Counted from the stretch's first letter, positions 12,001-23,344 are shown. The stretch: 64,000 bases of DNA from Phaseolus vulgaris (GCF_000499845.2 NC_023755.2:8618752-8682751); one strand, 5' to 3'. Numbers and translations are program-made. The notes: generated by a model from the sequence alone, not told the origin.

Positions 12001-14730
12001 ACAATATTATGGTTAGATCAAGTATAGAAGCACAATATAGGGCAATGGCATTAGTCACTTGTAAGTTCTTATAGCTAAAAGCTTCTCCTTAAAGATCTTA
12101 AATTTGAAGAAAAATCCCAAATGCACATTATATGTGACAAGTAGAAACATGCCTATAATCCTCTCTTTCATGAGAGGACCAAACATACTGAGGTAGATTG
12201 TCATTTCAAAAGAGAATGAAGTTTGTTTGGAGACATCATCACCACTAGATTTGTTGATTCTAGTGAACAGTGGATAGAAATATTCAAGAAGTCTCTTAAG
12301 ACGTCCAAGGATCAATCATAATTGTAGCAAGTTGAGCACATATGACATACTTTAGCATGGGAGGATAAATACAAAATTAAGACTTAAATATTTTATAATG
12401 AATAAGATCTTTTAGAATTAAGAATATCTAGATTATATATGTATTATTAAGAGTATTTTTATTTATTACTGTATCATATCTTTATTATTATGGGATATCA
12501 TATCTTCTCTATTCACTTTATTGACATTCAACTTGACACTTTGTTACTTCAATAGATCTTATAAAAATCTTGCTGAAGAGAAAAAATAAATATTTTTCTC
12601 AATTTTTTTTGATAATAATTGATTAGCCCAACTACTTGTGTGAGTGTATCTCTGTGCGAGTGCTTTTGTGAGATGATATAGCTTTATTTTTGTGTTGTAT
12701 GTGATACCGGGCCTAAATTTGTGCGACATAGGTGGAGCTTCATCTCTTTGTGATTGGTCCTTTAGCTGTTGTCTTTACCAAATAATTATTAAATACTTGT
12801 TTGCTCATATAAATAAGTTAACGAGTTCTTTTATATATTTTGGAAACTACTTGTTGGGCTTACACTATATTTTTTCCAAAATGCTGAAAACTGCAGAGAT
12901 GATGAATTTGATGTTGACCTTGAGGACATTATGGTCATGGAAGCAATTTGGCTTTCGATTCAGGTAAAAACTTTTCATCATATGCTTACCTGTTAGCTAT
13001 TAATTATTGAATGTTATTAGAATTGAATATCACCGGTTATGTGCAATATAATGGTTCACTACTTGTTTTTAAACCATTTAACTGCATACCACACATATAT
13101 ATATATATATATTATATAATTTAACTGTATACCATTTCTCATAATATTAGCAATAATGAAGATAAGTAAATTCTTCCAGAGGAGTTTAATATTTTGATTT
13201 GTCTTGTACCTCATTCTTTATTTTCTTCATCTGTAAAGTTATTTTTTAATGAAATAAATATTTGAGTATTTAGAATTCCACCTGTGTACAAGTGTAAATG
13301 GTAGTTTCTAAATAACAGCAAAGGAATACCCTTTATGTTTTAATTTCTTGTGCTGGTTTTAGCTATACCATTTTATTCATTCTTAATTTATAAATACTTG
13401 TGGAATTGAATAACTTTTGAGTAAATATGTGTGAATGACCATGTGAGACTCATTTTTGCTGGTTGTGTTGCTATGTTTGCGTGACATTATCCCTCATTCA
13501 TGTCCGTGTTATACATAATAGCTTTGAACTGACCATTTTTTAGAAGTATAGAACCTTTTTGTGCATGTATACCAAAAGTTTGATCATCTTGATCACCTGG
13601 TGATCTTCAATGTAAATGCCATCTTAGAAGGGATGATCATTATCTGAAACAAATTTAGTTTCTATGTATACCTAGCTCAAAAGGATAAATCATGCTTGTT
13701 CTATTAAGGTGAAAGCAGGTTACTCCTGCTTAAAAGATTTTCAGTTTTTATCTATTAGTTTGAATGCAAGTTAGCATCTTATCAGCTTACTATAGAACTC
13801 CAAAGTTCAAACAAAGGTCATCTTTTATTATATGATTGTGGGTAACATAGATTTATTGGGAATGCAACGATATTCTGGAATCCAGATCTTTGCGTATTTT
13901 TCAAGTAATGTTTATATAGACTTGGATTCACTTAGTAGTTGATACATGTTAGCATATCCACCATTTAAAGTATACATTGAAACTTTAACTATATGTATAT
14001 TATGAAATTCAATGATGGATTACTGCCATAGTGCCATACAAGGTTCAGTGTGCATAATTCTATATTAACACTGCTCAATGGTTTGTGTTGTCTATTTTAT
14101 TTGATGATTGTGATCGACTCAATATATGTATTAAAACTACAGGAGAATGGCAGGCCGAGAAATTTATCTTTTGCTGATGCTACTTCTGGACACTACGTAG
14201 CCGATGGTCGTTATATTTCATCCACAATGGGTCCACCAACCGGATCATCCTCATCTCCTTCCGGAGGTCTAGCTTGTGCCATTGCAGCTCTTGCTGAGCG
14301 CCAGCAAATGGCTGGAGAATCATCTATGAGCTTTACCAATGAAAATATGTCATCATTGAACACACCGCAAGGTTCCAGAAGGTTTTATAACAGACTTGGT
14401 CGGGATATGGCTAGTTATCCACCTGCTGACAACCTCAATGGGGAGCCACCAGATGATACTGTGGCGATGACTAGGAGTCATAGTGAATGGGACACAGACC
14501 ATGGAACACATATGGCTGACCAAGCAACTAGCTATACAAACTCTATTGCAGCAGATGATCGTGGTGAACTATCTTCTTTGACACGGTCTGATGACATTGA
14601 TGGAAGCTCTCAAAGTGCAACTGAACCTATTATTCCTGAGAGTTTTGAGGAACAGATGATGCTTGCTATGGCTGTCTCTTTGGCTGAAGCACGAGCCATG
14701 TCCAGTGGACAGAGTGCTTCTTGGGAGTAG
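3058..14730 (+). CDS. DA2: DA2/GW2-type RING E3 ubiquitin ligase, 8 coding exons, 425 aa
   Basis: Coding exons, read from splice sites and reading frame: 3058-3249, 3563-3614, 3696-3741, 3856-3937, 4031-4175, 4267-4372, 12897-12963, 14143-14730. They join to 1278 nt, 425 aa plus stop, the length of rice GW2. The start is the ATG before [11 protein letters not shown], the conserved family N-terminus. The RING is spread over exons 1-4: CPIC (59-62), RCC (73-75), ICTEC (79-83), CPFC (98-101). A charged coiled stretch follows ([14 protein letters not shown]), then serine-rich sequence, an [11 protein letters not shown] block (216-226) and a C-terminal [15 protein letters not shown] block. Proteins of this family are E3 ligases that restrict cell proliferation in seeds and organs; Arabidopsis DA2 works with the ubiquitin-binding peptidase DA1. 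All introns start GT and end AG. No frameshift is seen, so the gene looks functional despite its 8.5-kb intron 6. Confidence 0.93.
6000..8545 (-). mobile_element. Truncated Ty1-copia element, minus strand, in intron 6
   Basis: Read on the minus strand: LTR fragment (8545-8376), primer-binding site (8373-8360), gag end with a CCHC knuckle ([14 protein letters not shown], about 8045-8000), protease start ([14 protein letters not shown], about 7825-7785), GAG-pre-integrase ([14 protein letters not shown], about 7420-7375), integrase pieces to about 6770 and a proline/serine-rich linker (6600-6379). The start of reverse transcriptase follows and breaks off near 6180 after a GTWE-like motif. There are many stops and frameshifts. 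At 6108-6136 the sequence 'ctaggtacaacacgaagcac' matches the LTR at 8513-8534, so this end is probably the other LTR remnant. The RT and RNase H are missing; the element is dead. Confidence 0.75.
8360..8545 (-). mobile_element. Primer-binding site and 5' LTR remnant of the minus-strand copia
   Basis: On the minus strand 8373-8360 reads TGGTATCAGAGTGG, the usual initiator-tRNA-Met primer-binding site of copia elements. The LTR lies beyond it; in plus orientation it begins TGAGAAAAGTAC at 8377-8378 and runs to about 8545, where sequence matching the plus-strand copia takes over. This fixes the direction of the 6.0-8.5 kb element. Confidence 0.6.
8880..12440 (+). mobile_element. Truncated Ty1-copia element, plus strand, in intron 6
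   Basis: Broken coding sequence in copia order. Integrase core: HFDIWAPS near 8990, WSDNACEY near 9160. Linker near 9550-9960. Reverse transcriptase 9969-10358, with [19 protein letters not shown] and [20 protein letters not shown], continuing in pieces to 10980; the catalytic YVDD box is degraded to a LVDN form near 10580. RNase H follows from about 11850 ([16 protein letters not shown]) to 12330 ([12 protein letters not shown]). A polypurine-like tract 'catgggaggataaa' lies near 12357 and LTR-like sequence follows to about 12440, resembling 6050-6110. Gag and protease are absent. An unrelated 0.83-kb insert splits the element at about 11001-11840. Confidence 0.75.
11001..11840. mobile_element. 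Non-autonomous DNA-transposon-like insert in the plus-strand copia
   Basis: The copia reading is broken after DPKI-type sequence at about 11000 and resumes at GLIYDCKGN near 11855. The intervening 0.83 kb has ACTCG/CGAGT words crowded at both ends (about 11003-11075 and 11690-11825) in mostly opposite orientation, imperfect inverted ends (left 'taactcgagagtc', right reverse complement 'caaactctagggtt'), and a GC-rich core of degenerate 'gtgcgacgagcgg' repeats (11500-11635). Subterminal motif clusters of this sort are usual in hAT-like elements. I could not find a clear target-site duplication. The open frame over the core (11417-11644) is low-complexity and probably not a gene. Confidence 0.5.
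12964..14142 (+). other. Intron 7 of the DA2/GW2-like gene
   Basis: Donor CAG|gtaaaa and acceptor actacag|GAG; both flanking exons keep the frame. AT-rich with a short TA run near 13095. Nothing else is recognisable. Confidence 0.85.
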
Positions 14731-15070
14731 TCTTTGGTTGGTTGAGGTGGTGGTTTAATCTCTTTTTAAATGGGGGATGCTTGCCTTGGCTAATAATTGG
14801 CAAGCCGAGTCCAATGTTGAGAATTTGAGGAAAGTTCACTCGTTGTGTGCAATTTGTTCAAGGATCAGGTAGTGATCTCTCTTCCAACACAAATTTATAT
14901 ATATAAATGTCAAAGGAAAACTAATGATTCTAGTTGGTGAAAGGTTGTTGTTTAATGCCATTTTTTTACTTGTGTTAAATGTTTTCTCCCTGTCCCCCTC
15001 ATTGGTTTCTGTAAATAGTTTTAGTCTTTGATAGATGTACTTTCATTCTTACAGTAATATATGACACATT
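14731..15070 (+). other. 3' UTR of the DA2/GW2-like gene (approximate)
   Basis: Follows the TAG at 14728-14730. AT-rich and U-rich after transcription, no further frame. The poly(A) site cannot be fixed; 15070 is a guess near 'acagtaatatatgacac'. Confidence 0.4.
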
Positions 15071-15770
15071 TTAGACACGTACTGAAGAAGGGAATTTAAT
15101 TTCTGTCTTGAAAACTTTATCCAGAGTAATTAGCATTGCCACGTGTAATTAGCATTGCCACTGAGTAGACATCAATTCCAGAGCCATAACATTGTAATGT
15201 GCAATAACACTTGCATTGTGCCCTTTATGATATTATGAAGGGAAATGAATTGAAACTAACTTTGCACCATGAATAGATGATGATAGAGAAAGGTTTTCTA
15301 GTTACTATAAATAAACTAATGGCTGCATACTAGCGCTTAATTGATTACTTGATTGGAACCAATACTAAACTCTCTATTAAGCCATTCTACTTCCACATAA
15401 CCAACTTGCTGTCTAAAATTGAAGCGATTAATCACCCAAGAATTCTTTACTTTTATAGTTTTTAAAGTTCATTTTAAATAAATGTAGCATATTAACTGGT
15501 GCACAAGATTAAAGTTCATTAAACAACTGTAGAATATTAACTATTCGCTTGAGAATTAGGTAATGTAATTGTGAAGCAATGGTAGAGAAAATACAATTTT
15601 TGAAAATCTTGGACCTGTGACTTAATCAACATTTATACACTAGTGTTTTAAGTTTCCGAATACATATTCCTCAACAAAACTGTCAGATTCCTTGCACATC
15701 AAGCGAATGAAATCATCATAACCATAACCTGTAATTTTGTCATCTGAATAATACCATAACCATCAAGTGA
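15071..15770. other. Intergenic sequence with one 19-bp duplication
   Basis: AT-rich intergenic DNA. At 15126-15161 a 17-bp word 'gtaattagcattgccac' is repeated at a 19-bp interval, with CACGTG (a G-box) formed at the junction. No gene is seen. Confidence 0.5.
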
Positions 15771-16150
15771 ATCAAATCTTTATGTTTTATTTAATTCCAA
15801 ATTATGGATGAATTTTATTTCAATTAATGATATGATTTTGAAATTATTTGTATGATAGATTTGTAATCACCAAAGTGATCAAATCTTTATGTTTTATTTA
15901 ATTCCAAATTATGGATGAATTTTATTAAAATTAATGATATGATTTTGGAATTATTTGTATGATAGATTTGTAATCACCAAAATGATGAAATCTTTGTTTT
16001 ATTTAATTCCAAATTATGGATGAATTTTATTTCAATTAATGATATAATTTCTGGGATTATTTGTATGATAGATTTGTTAATCACCAAAGTGATCAAATCT
16101 TTAAGTTTTATTTAATTCCAGATTACTGATAAAATTTATTTCAATTACCT
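15771..16150 (+). repeat. 107-bp tandem repeat, about 3.5 copies
   Basis: 'atcaaatctt' recurs at 15771, 15878, 15985 (as atgaaatctt) and 16092, spacing 107 bp each time. The unit includes 'tttaattccaaattatggat' and 'tatttgtatgatagatttgt'. Copies are very similar, with the last one diverging. It abuts the 5' side of the copia element that follows. Confidence 0.85.
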
Positions 16151-16501
16151 ATGGAATGGATGCTGAATTATTTAAATATGGGTAAATGGAAATTCATTAT
16201 TATAAGACACTTTTGGATCACCCAAAGGTTGATTAGTTGTCCTTATAATTAATGGATATGATTGTTGGTAGTGAGTAAGTGTTATTAGTTTTGCTTGTAT
16301 ATCCAAAGATAACAAGTGTTTTTAGTTAATGCATATATCTTGCCAAATAAAGTTAATACTATTAGCATCATTATGTTTTGTATATTAATGAATCTCCCAA
16401 AGGAGAACATTAGTATACATAGAATATTTTCTGAATCTGTATGTTTAGTTTATGACTCAAAGTATTAATGTTAAGCATGTGTGATCAAGTATTTGTTCCT
16501 G
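16151..16501. other. Sequence between the 107-bp repeat and the copia gag
   Basis: AT-rich, no open frame. In a complete element the 5' LTR, primer-binding site and leader should lie here. I see no TGGTATCAGAG-type site and no copy of the 3' LTR start found at 20712, so the 5' end seems deleted or beyond recognition. Confidence 0.4.
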
Positions 16502-19500
16502 TATCTTTATGCGAATGAGCATAGCAAGTAATATTAAGTTTGCTCTTCCCAAAATAGAGAAGGCAAAAGAATTTATGAAATTTGTGGAAGAGCACTCCCA
16601 AACTACTGATAAGTCTCTTGTTGGGACATTAATGAGTACATTAACAACCATGGAGTTTGATGGTTCTCGTACTATGCACGAACATGTCATTGAAATGACT
16701 AATATTGCGGCAAGACTTAAGTCTCTTGGAATGGCAGTGGATGAGAATTTTCTCGCGTAGTTCATCTTGAACTCTTTACCGTCTGAGTATGGTCCTTTCC
16801 AGATGAACTATAACACTATGAAAGATAAGTGGAATATGCATGAATTGCATAGCATGTTAGTTCAGGAAGAGACTAGACTGAAGAATCATGGAAGCCACTC
16901 CATACACTATGTGAACAATCAGGGAGCTGGAAAGAAAGGCTTCAAGAAACATGGAAAAGGTAAAGGACTACTGAAGATAAATGAGTCCTCTACTAAGCTC
17001 CAGAAAAAGAATGACAAATGTCATTTATGCAAGAAAGCTGGACATTTCCAAAAGGATTGTCTGAAACGTAAGACTTGGTTCGAAAAGAAGGGTAAGTATA
17101 ATGCTTATTATGTATGTTTTGAATCAAACTTAACTGAAGTTCCACATAATTCTTGGTGAATCGATTTTGGATGCACAACTCATGTTTCTGACATGATGTA
17201 AGGATTCCTTTCAACCCGAACCATAAAGCCAAATGAAAAGTTTGTCTTCATGGGGAATAGAGAGAAGGTTCCAGTGGAAGCAGTCGAGACTTATCGTTTA
17301 ATCCTCGACACTGGATTTTATTTAGACTTGATGAATACTTTTTATGTACCTAGTATATCTAGGAATTTAGTTTCATTGTTTAAACTTGATGTTGCTTGAT
17401 ACTCTTTTAAATTTGGGAATGGATGTTTCAGTTTATATCAACGCACCTATTTGATTGGATCTGGTACTCTTTATGATGGATTATATAGATTGAATCTCGA
17501 TAATCTATATGCTGAAACTCTTATGACCTCGCATCATAATGTTGGCACTAAACGTAGTTTGATGAATGAAGGTTCTGCTTTCTTGTGGCACAAACATTTG
17601 GGACATATTTCCAAAGAAAGGATGGAAAGATTAGTAAAGAATGAAATACTTCCCAAGTTTGGATTTTACTGATCTGAATGTATGTGTGGATTGTATTAAA
17701 GACAAACAAACAAAACACACAAAGAAAAGAGCCACAATAAGTACTCGGCTTCTTGAAATTATACACACTGATATATGTGGACCTTTTGATGCAAGTTCTT
17801 TCAATAAAGAAAGGTATTTTTATCACCTTTATTGATGATTTTTCACGTTATGGTTATGTCTATTTACTGCATGAAAAATCGCAAGCAGTGAATGCCTTGG
17901 AAGTTTATATAAATGAAGTGGAAAGGCAATTAGATAGAAAGGTGAAAATTGTCAGGTCAGATAGAGCTGGTGAATATTATGGAAAGTATGATGAAAATGG
18001 ACAACACCCTGGTCTGTTTGCTAAGTTCCTTGAGAGACGTGGTATTTGTGCTCAATACACAATGCCAGGTACACCACAACAAAATGATGTTTCAGAAAGG
18101 CGTAATTGAACCTTAATGGATATGGTTAGGAGCATGTTAAGTAAGTCAACTGTACCTGTTTCATTGTGGATGTATGCTTTAAAATCTGTCATGTATTTGT
18201 TGAACAAGGTTCCTAGTAAGGCAGTTCAAAAGACACCTTTTGAATTGTGGACAGGAAGGAAACCCAGTTTGAGACACCTGCATGTTTGGGGATGTCAGGC
18301 AGAAGTTAGAATATACAATCCCCAAGAAAAGAAATTGGATGCTAGAATAATCAGTGGATATTTCATTGGTTATCTAGCAAAGTCAAAAGGGTATATGTTT
18401 TACTGTCCTACCCATAGCACAAGAATTGTTGAATCTGGAAATGCACGGTTCATTGAAAATGGTGAAACCAGTGGGAGTGATACTTCACAAAATGTGGAGA
18501 TTAAGGAAGTCAGAGTACAAGTTCCTTTAACTACTACTTCAACTTCAAGTATTGTTGTTCCTAATGTAGTTGAACCACTCAACGATGAAGAAGAACAACA
18601 AATTAATGATCATGAAGTTAACAATGAACCTGTAGTAGAACAACCACAAGAAATAGTATTAAGAAGATTTCAAAGAGAAAGAAGGTCTGTTATTTCGAAT
18701 AATTATGTGGTTTACCTACAAGAGTCAGAAAATGACTTAAGTATTGATAATGATCCAGTTTCATTTTCAGACGTCATCAATGATGATAATTCTGATAAGT
18801 GGTTAGATGCCATGAAAGATGAGCTTAAATCAATGACACAGAATGATGTATGAGACCTCATAGAACTGTCAGAAGGATGCAAGAGAGTCGAGTGTAAATG
18901 AGTCTTTAAGACTAAACGTGACTCTCATGGCAATATCGAACGTTACAAGGCCCAACTTGTTGCCAAAGGTTTTACTCAAAAGGATGACATTGATTATAAG
19001 GAAACATTTTCACTTGTTTCTAAGAAAGATTCCTTTAGAATTATCATGGCATTAGTAGCTCATTATGATCTTGAGTTGCATCAGATGGATGTGAAAACTG
19101 CCTTTCTGAATGGGGATTTAGAAGAGGATGTTTCTATGGACCAACTAGTGGGGTTCATTGAAGAAGGAAAGGAACACATGGTGTGTAAACTTAAGAAATC
19201 AATATACGGGCTTAAACAGGCTTCTAGACAATGGTATCTTAAGTTCAATGATACTATTGTGTCCTTTGGATTTAAGGAAAACATCGTTGATCGGTGTATA
19301 TATCTGAAGGTCAGTGGCAGGAAGTTTATATTCTTGATTATGTATGTTAATGATATCTTGCTTGCAACTAATGATCTTGGTCTATTAAGTGAGACTAAGA
19401 AGTTTCTCTCTAATAACTTTGAGATGAAAGATATGGGTGAGGCATACTATGTGATAGGAATAGAAATATTCCGTGATAGATCACAAGGACTGTTAGGTTC

Positions 19501-20326
19501 GTCTCAGAAAGCATATATTAATAAAGTTTTAGAGAGATTCAGAATGGATAAATGTTCATCATCTCCTGTTCCAATACAGAAAGGAGACAAATTTAGTCTT
19601 ATGCAATGTCCAAAGAATGATTTGGAACGGAAACAGATGGAGAATATACCTTATGCATCTATTGTTGGGAGTTTAATGTATGCTCAAAGTTGTACACGAT
19701 CATATATTAGTTTTGCAGTTGGTATGCTTGGTAGATACCAGAGTAATCCACGATTGGATCATTAGAAAGCTGCAAAGAAAGTTTTAAGATACCTACAAGG
19801 AACGAAGGATCACATGCTTAATTATAAAAGATTTGATCATCTTGAGGTGATTGGATATACAAATTCAAATTTTGTTGGCTGCGTGGATACACAAAAGTCT
19901 ACATTTGGTTATGTGTATCTTTTAGCCGGAGGAGCGATTTCATGGAATAGTGCGAAGCAGACAGTCATTGTTGCATCCACCATGGAGACTGAATTTGTGG
20001 CATGCTTTGAGGCCACAATTCAGGCTAATTGGTTACGGAATTTTGTTTCAGGACTTGGAATTGTTGACAGTATTGCCAAGCCGCTAAGAATTTATTGTGA
20101 TAACTCTGCAACCGTCTTCTTTTCTAAAAACGACAAGTATTCCAAAGGTGATAAACATATGGAATTGAAATACTTTGTGGTTAAAGAAGAAGTTCAGAAA
20201 CATAGAGTGTCAATAGAACATATTAGCACTGATCTTATGATTGTTGACCCTTTAACAAAAGGGTTACCGCCCAAAACATTTACTGGTCATGTTGTAAATA
20301 TGGGCATTATGTCTACTAGTGAATGA
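16502..20326 (+). pseudogene. Ty1-copia gag-pol polyprotein, inactivated
   Basis: Domain order is copia type. Gag to about 17000, N-terminus missing. CCHC knuckle CHLCKKAGHFQKDC, 17019-17060. Protease from 17155 (IDFGCTTHVSD). GAG-pre-integrase near 17580 (LWHKHLGHISKERMERL). Integrase about 17750-18300, with HTDICGPF, VRSDRAGEYY and VSERRN. RT about 18790-19500 (QMDVKTAFLNGDLEEDV). RNase H about 19840-20250 (LRIYCDNSATVFFSKN). In-frame stops sit at 16758, 17157, 17397, 18107, 18851, 18899 and 19763; single-base insertions shift the frame near 17665 and 17812. The RT catalytic box reads YVND (Asn codon 19349-19351) instead of YVDD, and RNase H reads NSN (19862-19870) where DSD is usual. It cannot encode working enzymes. 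Confidence 0.9.
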
Positions 20327-20699
20327 TGAATGTTGTTATTAATGCTTATTTGACACTCTGAGCTCATTGATAAATAAAGTTTCTGAAATTTATGTTTTTG
20401 TACTTTGTGTATATGCATCTAAATTATGTTGTGGAAAACAAATTATGTTGTTATTGATGAAAAATGACATTACGTTTGAACCTATTATGGATTTCTCACT
20501 ATAAAGTCATCTGAAGGAGAAACAATGATATAGTAGTACATGGAAGGAAATGTGTTGATTGAAATGACATGTAACCGCCATGACTCTTATTATTTATGTA
20601 TCCTTGATCTTGATTAATGATAGAACCAATTTACATAAGGCCTCTTAGATGCGCATTTATGTAATTATTAAATCATGAAAGTATTATAACTCATATGAG

Positions 20700-21288
20700 T
20701 AAGTGGGAGAATGTAAGAAATTATGTAAATTAATTTCTATAAAGTGACTCACATGACTTAAAGTTTGGGCTTTGGGCCTGAATATGATTTAATAATAATA
20801 ATAGAATTAAAGGCTCATTGGTTAACGTGAGAAATATATATCTAGTGATATACCTAATGAAAACCCACATCTGATGGAGATTGGGAACTAAAGGCTATAG
20901 GGTTTTGTCTCTGCAAATAATAGTTGTCTCACTGTTAACCATCACGAAAGTGTGTGACAAGAACGAAATTGCTAAGAGATAGATTGAGACAAAGGAGATA
21001 AAGTAATTGCTCAAGTAGGATCACTCATGGATCAAGGTAAGTGCCTATTCCTTCTTGATTGTATGATTGTGTGAGAATCATGATATGATAAGATCTGTAT
21101 GTGAACATTATTGTATGCGTTCATAATCATGTTTTAATTTACATGTGGAAGATGATGAAGGTGAAGAATATGTGGTGGTTAGTGAAGGATGAAACCTACC
21201 TAGAGGGCTAGTGGACAGGTCATTACTATGAGAACCATGTGGCTAGACAATTATGGAATAGAGTGGTAAGTATTAATGTTGACATACA
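20700..21288 (+). mobile_element. Polypurine tract and probable 3' LTR of the copia element
   Basis: 'aagtgggagaa' at 20701-20711 is the usual copia polypurine tract and is followed at 20712 by TGTAAGAAATTATG, a plausible LTR start. An LTR ending ...TACA at 21288 would match the TGTA start, but without a 5' LTR the end is a guess. A TATA-like 'aatatatat' lies near 20833. Confidence 0.5.
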
Positions 21289-21800
21289 TAAATTGAAATT
21301 AATGAGCTATTTATTAAACTCCGATTCTCAAAAGAAATTCATGGTTATTGTAGGATTGTGGTGAGTTGAAATTGGTGTCTTATGTCAAAAAAATTAATAA
21401 GTTGGGAGTGCTCAATGAATGAATAGAAGCTACAATTGAGCTGTCGGGTTTAGTTAGTCTGGCTTGTGCTAGTTACGACACAACAGACAAATGATTATTG
21501 TTCGACTTCTGTAGAGAGGTGATATTTAGATACAAATTCTTTTCATCTACCTATTGGGAGTTGACCATCACATTGGATAATGTATTAAATTTGTTGCACT
21601 TGTCTATTGTTGGATAATTCTACATGTAACCTATCTTACATGTAGTTGGGGTTGTGGAGTTGTTGGTTGAGGTGCTTTGTGTTGATTGTGTTGTTGTAGC
21701 TTTAGAGACTAGGCAATGCAAGGGTGGTCATGTTAAACTCAGTTAGTTGGGAGAGCTATATGAGGACAAATGTGGCAATAAACAATGGACGTTTTGGTTG
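21289..21800. other. Intergenic sequence, nothing recognised
   Basis: No frame, repeat or RNA gene that I can support. The sequence is less AT-rich than its neighbours and may be old transposon DNA. Confidence 0.35.
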
Positions 21801-21809
21801 AGCTTATTT

Positions 21810-22930
21810 GATGAACCTAGATGGTTGCACAAGGGGTGAATTGAACTTTTGAAATTTCTTGAAAATGGGCTAAGAATGAAGTTCTTAAAATAATCAATTG
21901 ATTAAAATGTTTTAAGAATACAAAGCAACCCATTGAAATTCAATTACAGTTCAAAAACCAAAAAGTTAACCAATTAAGTTTCGCCTATTACAAAAATCAG
22001 TATGTAAAGTTTTGATCAATTAAGAACTGTTCAAGAACATAATACATAAACTAAAAGATAGAGAGAGGTATAACATCACATAATGATTTTTATATTGGTT
22101 TGCTCTTTCATAAGAGCTACATCCGTTTTCTCAGCTACACCTACCAAAATTTCACTAAACACAAATCTTTACAATACATAAGACTTTGAAAATACAACTC
22201 TTGAACCCTACAATAGTGTTCTACCCATAAGTAACCCATAATTGCCTTCCAAAACTTAGAAACACTATCTAATTTCAATCAAAAACACTAAAAGAAAAAG
22301 AATTAAAGGAACAAAAACACCTACTTTTATATCAAACAAGTTTTGAAACTAAAAAATCCTTCTTCAATCAGACTATGTGATCCAAGATTTTCAACAGAAA
22401 TGCTCAAAAAAATAAGTTTTTTGCACAAAAGTATTTTTCTTTAACACAATTTTAAATTCTCTCTCAAATAGCTTTCAAAAAGTCTTTCTAAATCATTTGA
22501 GAAATAAAGTTCTATAAAATTTGAACTTTCAGTTTTAATGGATTAAAACTTCTATTAAAAAAAAAGTTTTAACAAATTAAAAATCCTCTAAAAAACCATT
22601 AAAATATTCACTACAGTCTTTAAAGACCTCAGCTAAAAAAATATTTTAACATATTAAAATATATTTTCAATCCATTAAAATTATTTTAACATCAACAATA
22701 AATTATAAACCATTTAAAAACATTTATAAACAATTATTAGATCATTTTAATGGATCAATAGCCTTGGTAAAAGAAAATACAAATTCTTACAAAAGAAAGA
22801 AACTCATACACACACATATCCGTGTGTGTGTAAACTAAGTCTTCCTTTTTCAAATCTTTAAGTTTGAATTCATCAAATACATTAACCTTAGTTGCATCAA
22901 CATAACGTGTGTGAGAATTTGGAAGATGTC
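21810..22930 (+). repeat. LTR-like repeat fragment
   Basis: Begins with 'gcacaaggggtgaattgaac' (21825), followed by a block 'attggtttgctctttcataa' (22094) with 'gagctacatccgttttctc'. The same layout, a GGGGTTGAATTG-type start and then a 'tactggtttg...' block, occurs at 62950-63190. Then come AT-rich stretches with repeated ATTAAAA words (22540-22750). No coding sequence. It looks like a decayed LTR of a legume retrotransposon; family unknown. Confidence 0.4.
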
Positions 22931-23344
22931 AATTATGCAAATACAAAGCAACTAGCTAGGAATGCGAGCTTGTTGCAGGTTTATTTTAATAAAGGTTATT
23001 GGATTTTGTGAATACATAATGTATTTTATAAATCATTGCTTATGTTGAACATGATTTATTGTCGGCATGAATTTATTAGCATTTCCCAATTATAGGCTTG
23101 AGACATCTGCGTCCTGATATTTATACAGTGAATGATCCTCAATGCATGTAGTATGTTGTTGGGAGATTGTCATCACTTACAATTATGTTATTGTAGTTGG
23201 ATTATTGTGTTAGCTACAATCCGATTTACCTTATACGACAAGCATAAGGAATCTCACTCCTTTGAATGGATATCATTATTTTCGATATACATTACTTAAG
23301 TGACATCAAATGTTGCATTTCAGTTCTATGACCTCGTTCTGATA
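22931..23344. other. Intergenic sequence, possible internal part of a retroelement
   Basis: No gene seen. Its right edge ('tcgttctgata', just before 23345) resembles a damaged reverse complement of the tRNA-Met primer-binding site, so this could be the inner flank of a minus-strand element. Confidence 0.3.

Larger units (their letters stand above)
4373..12896 (+). other. Intron 6 of the DA2/GW2-like gene, 8.5 kb, loaded with retroelements
   Basis: This intron is bounded by AG|gtatgc and ctgcag|A; exon 6 ends with two bases of an Arg codon that exon 7 completes. From 4373 to about 6000 it is plain AT-rich intron with no feature I recognise. From about 6000 to 12440 it carries two opposed copia remnants and a nested insert. 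From 12440 to 12896 it is intron again. The other introns are far shorter (81 bp to 1.2 kb), so the transposons explain most of the length. Confidence 0.85.
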
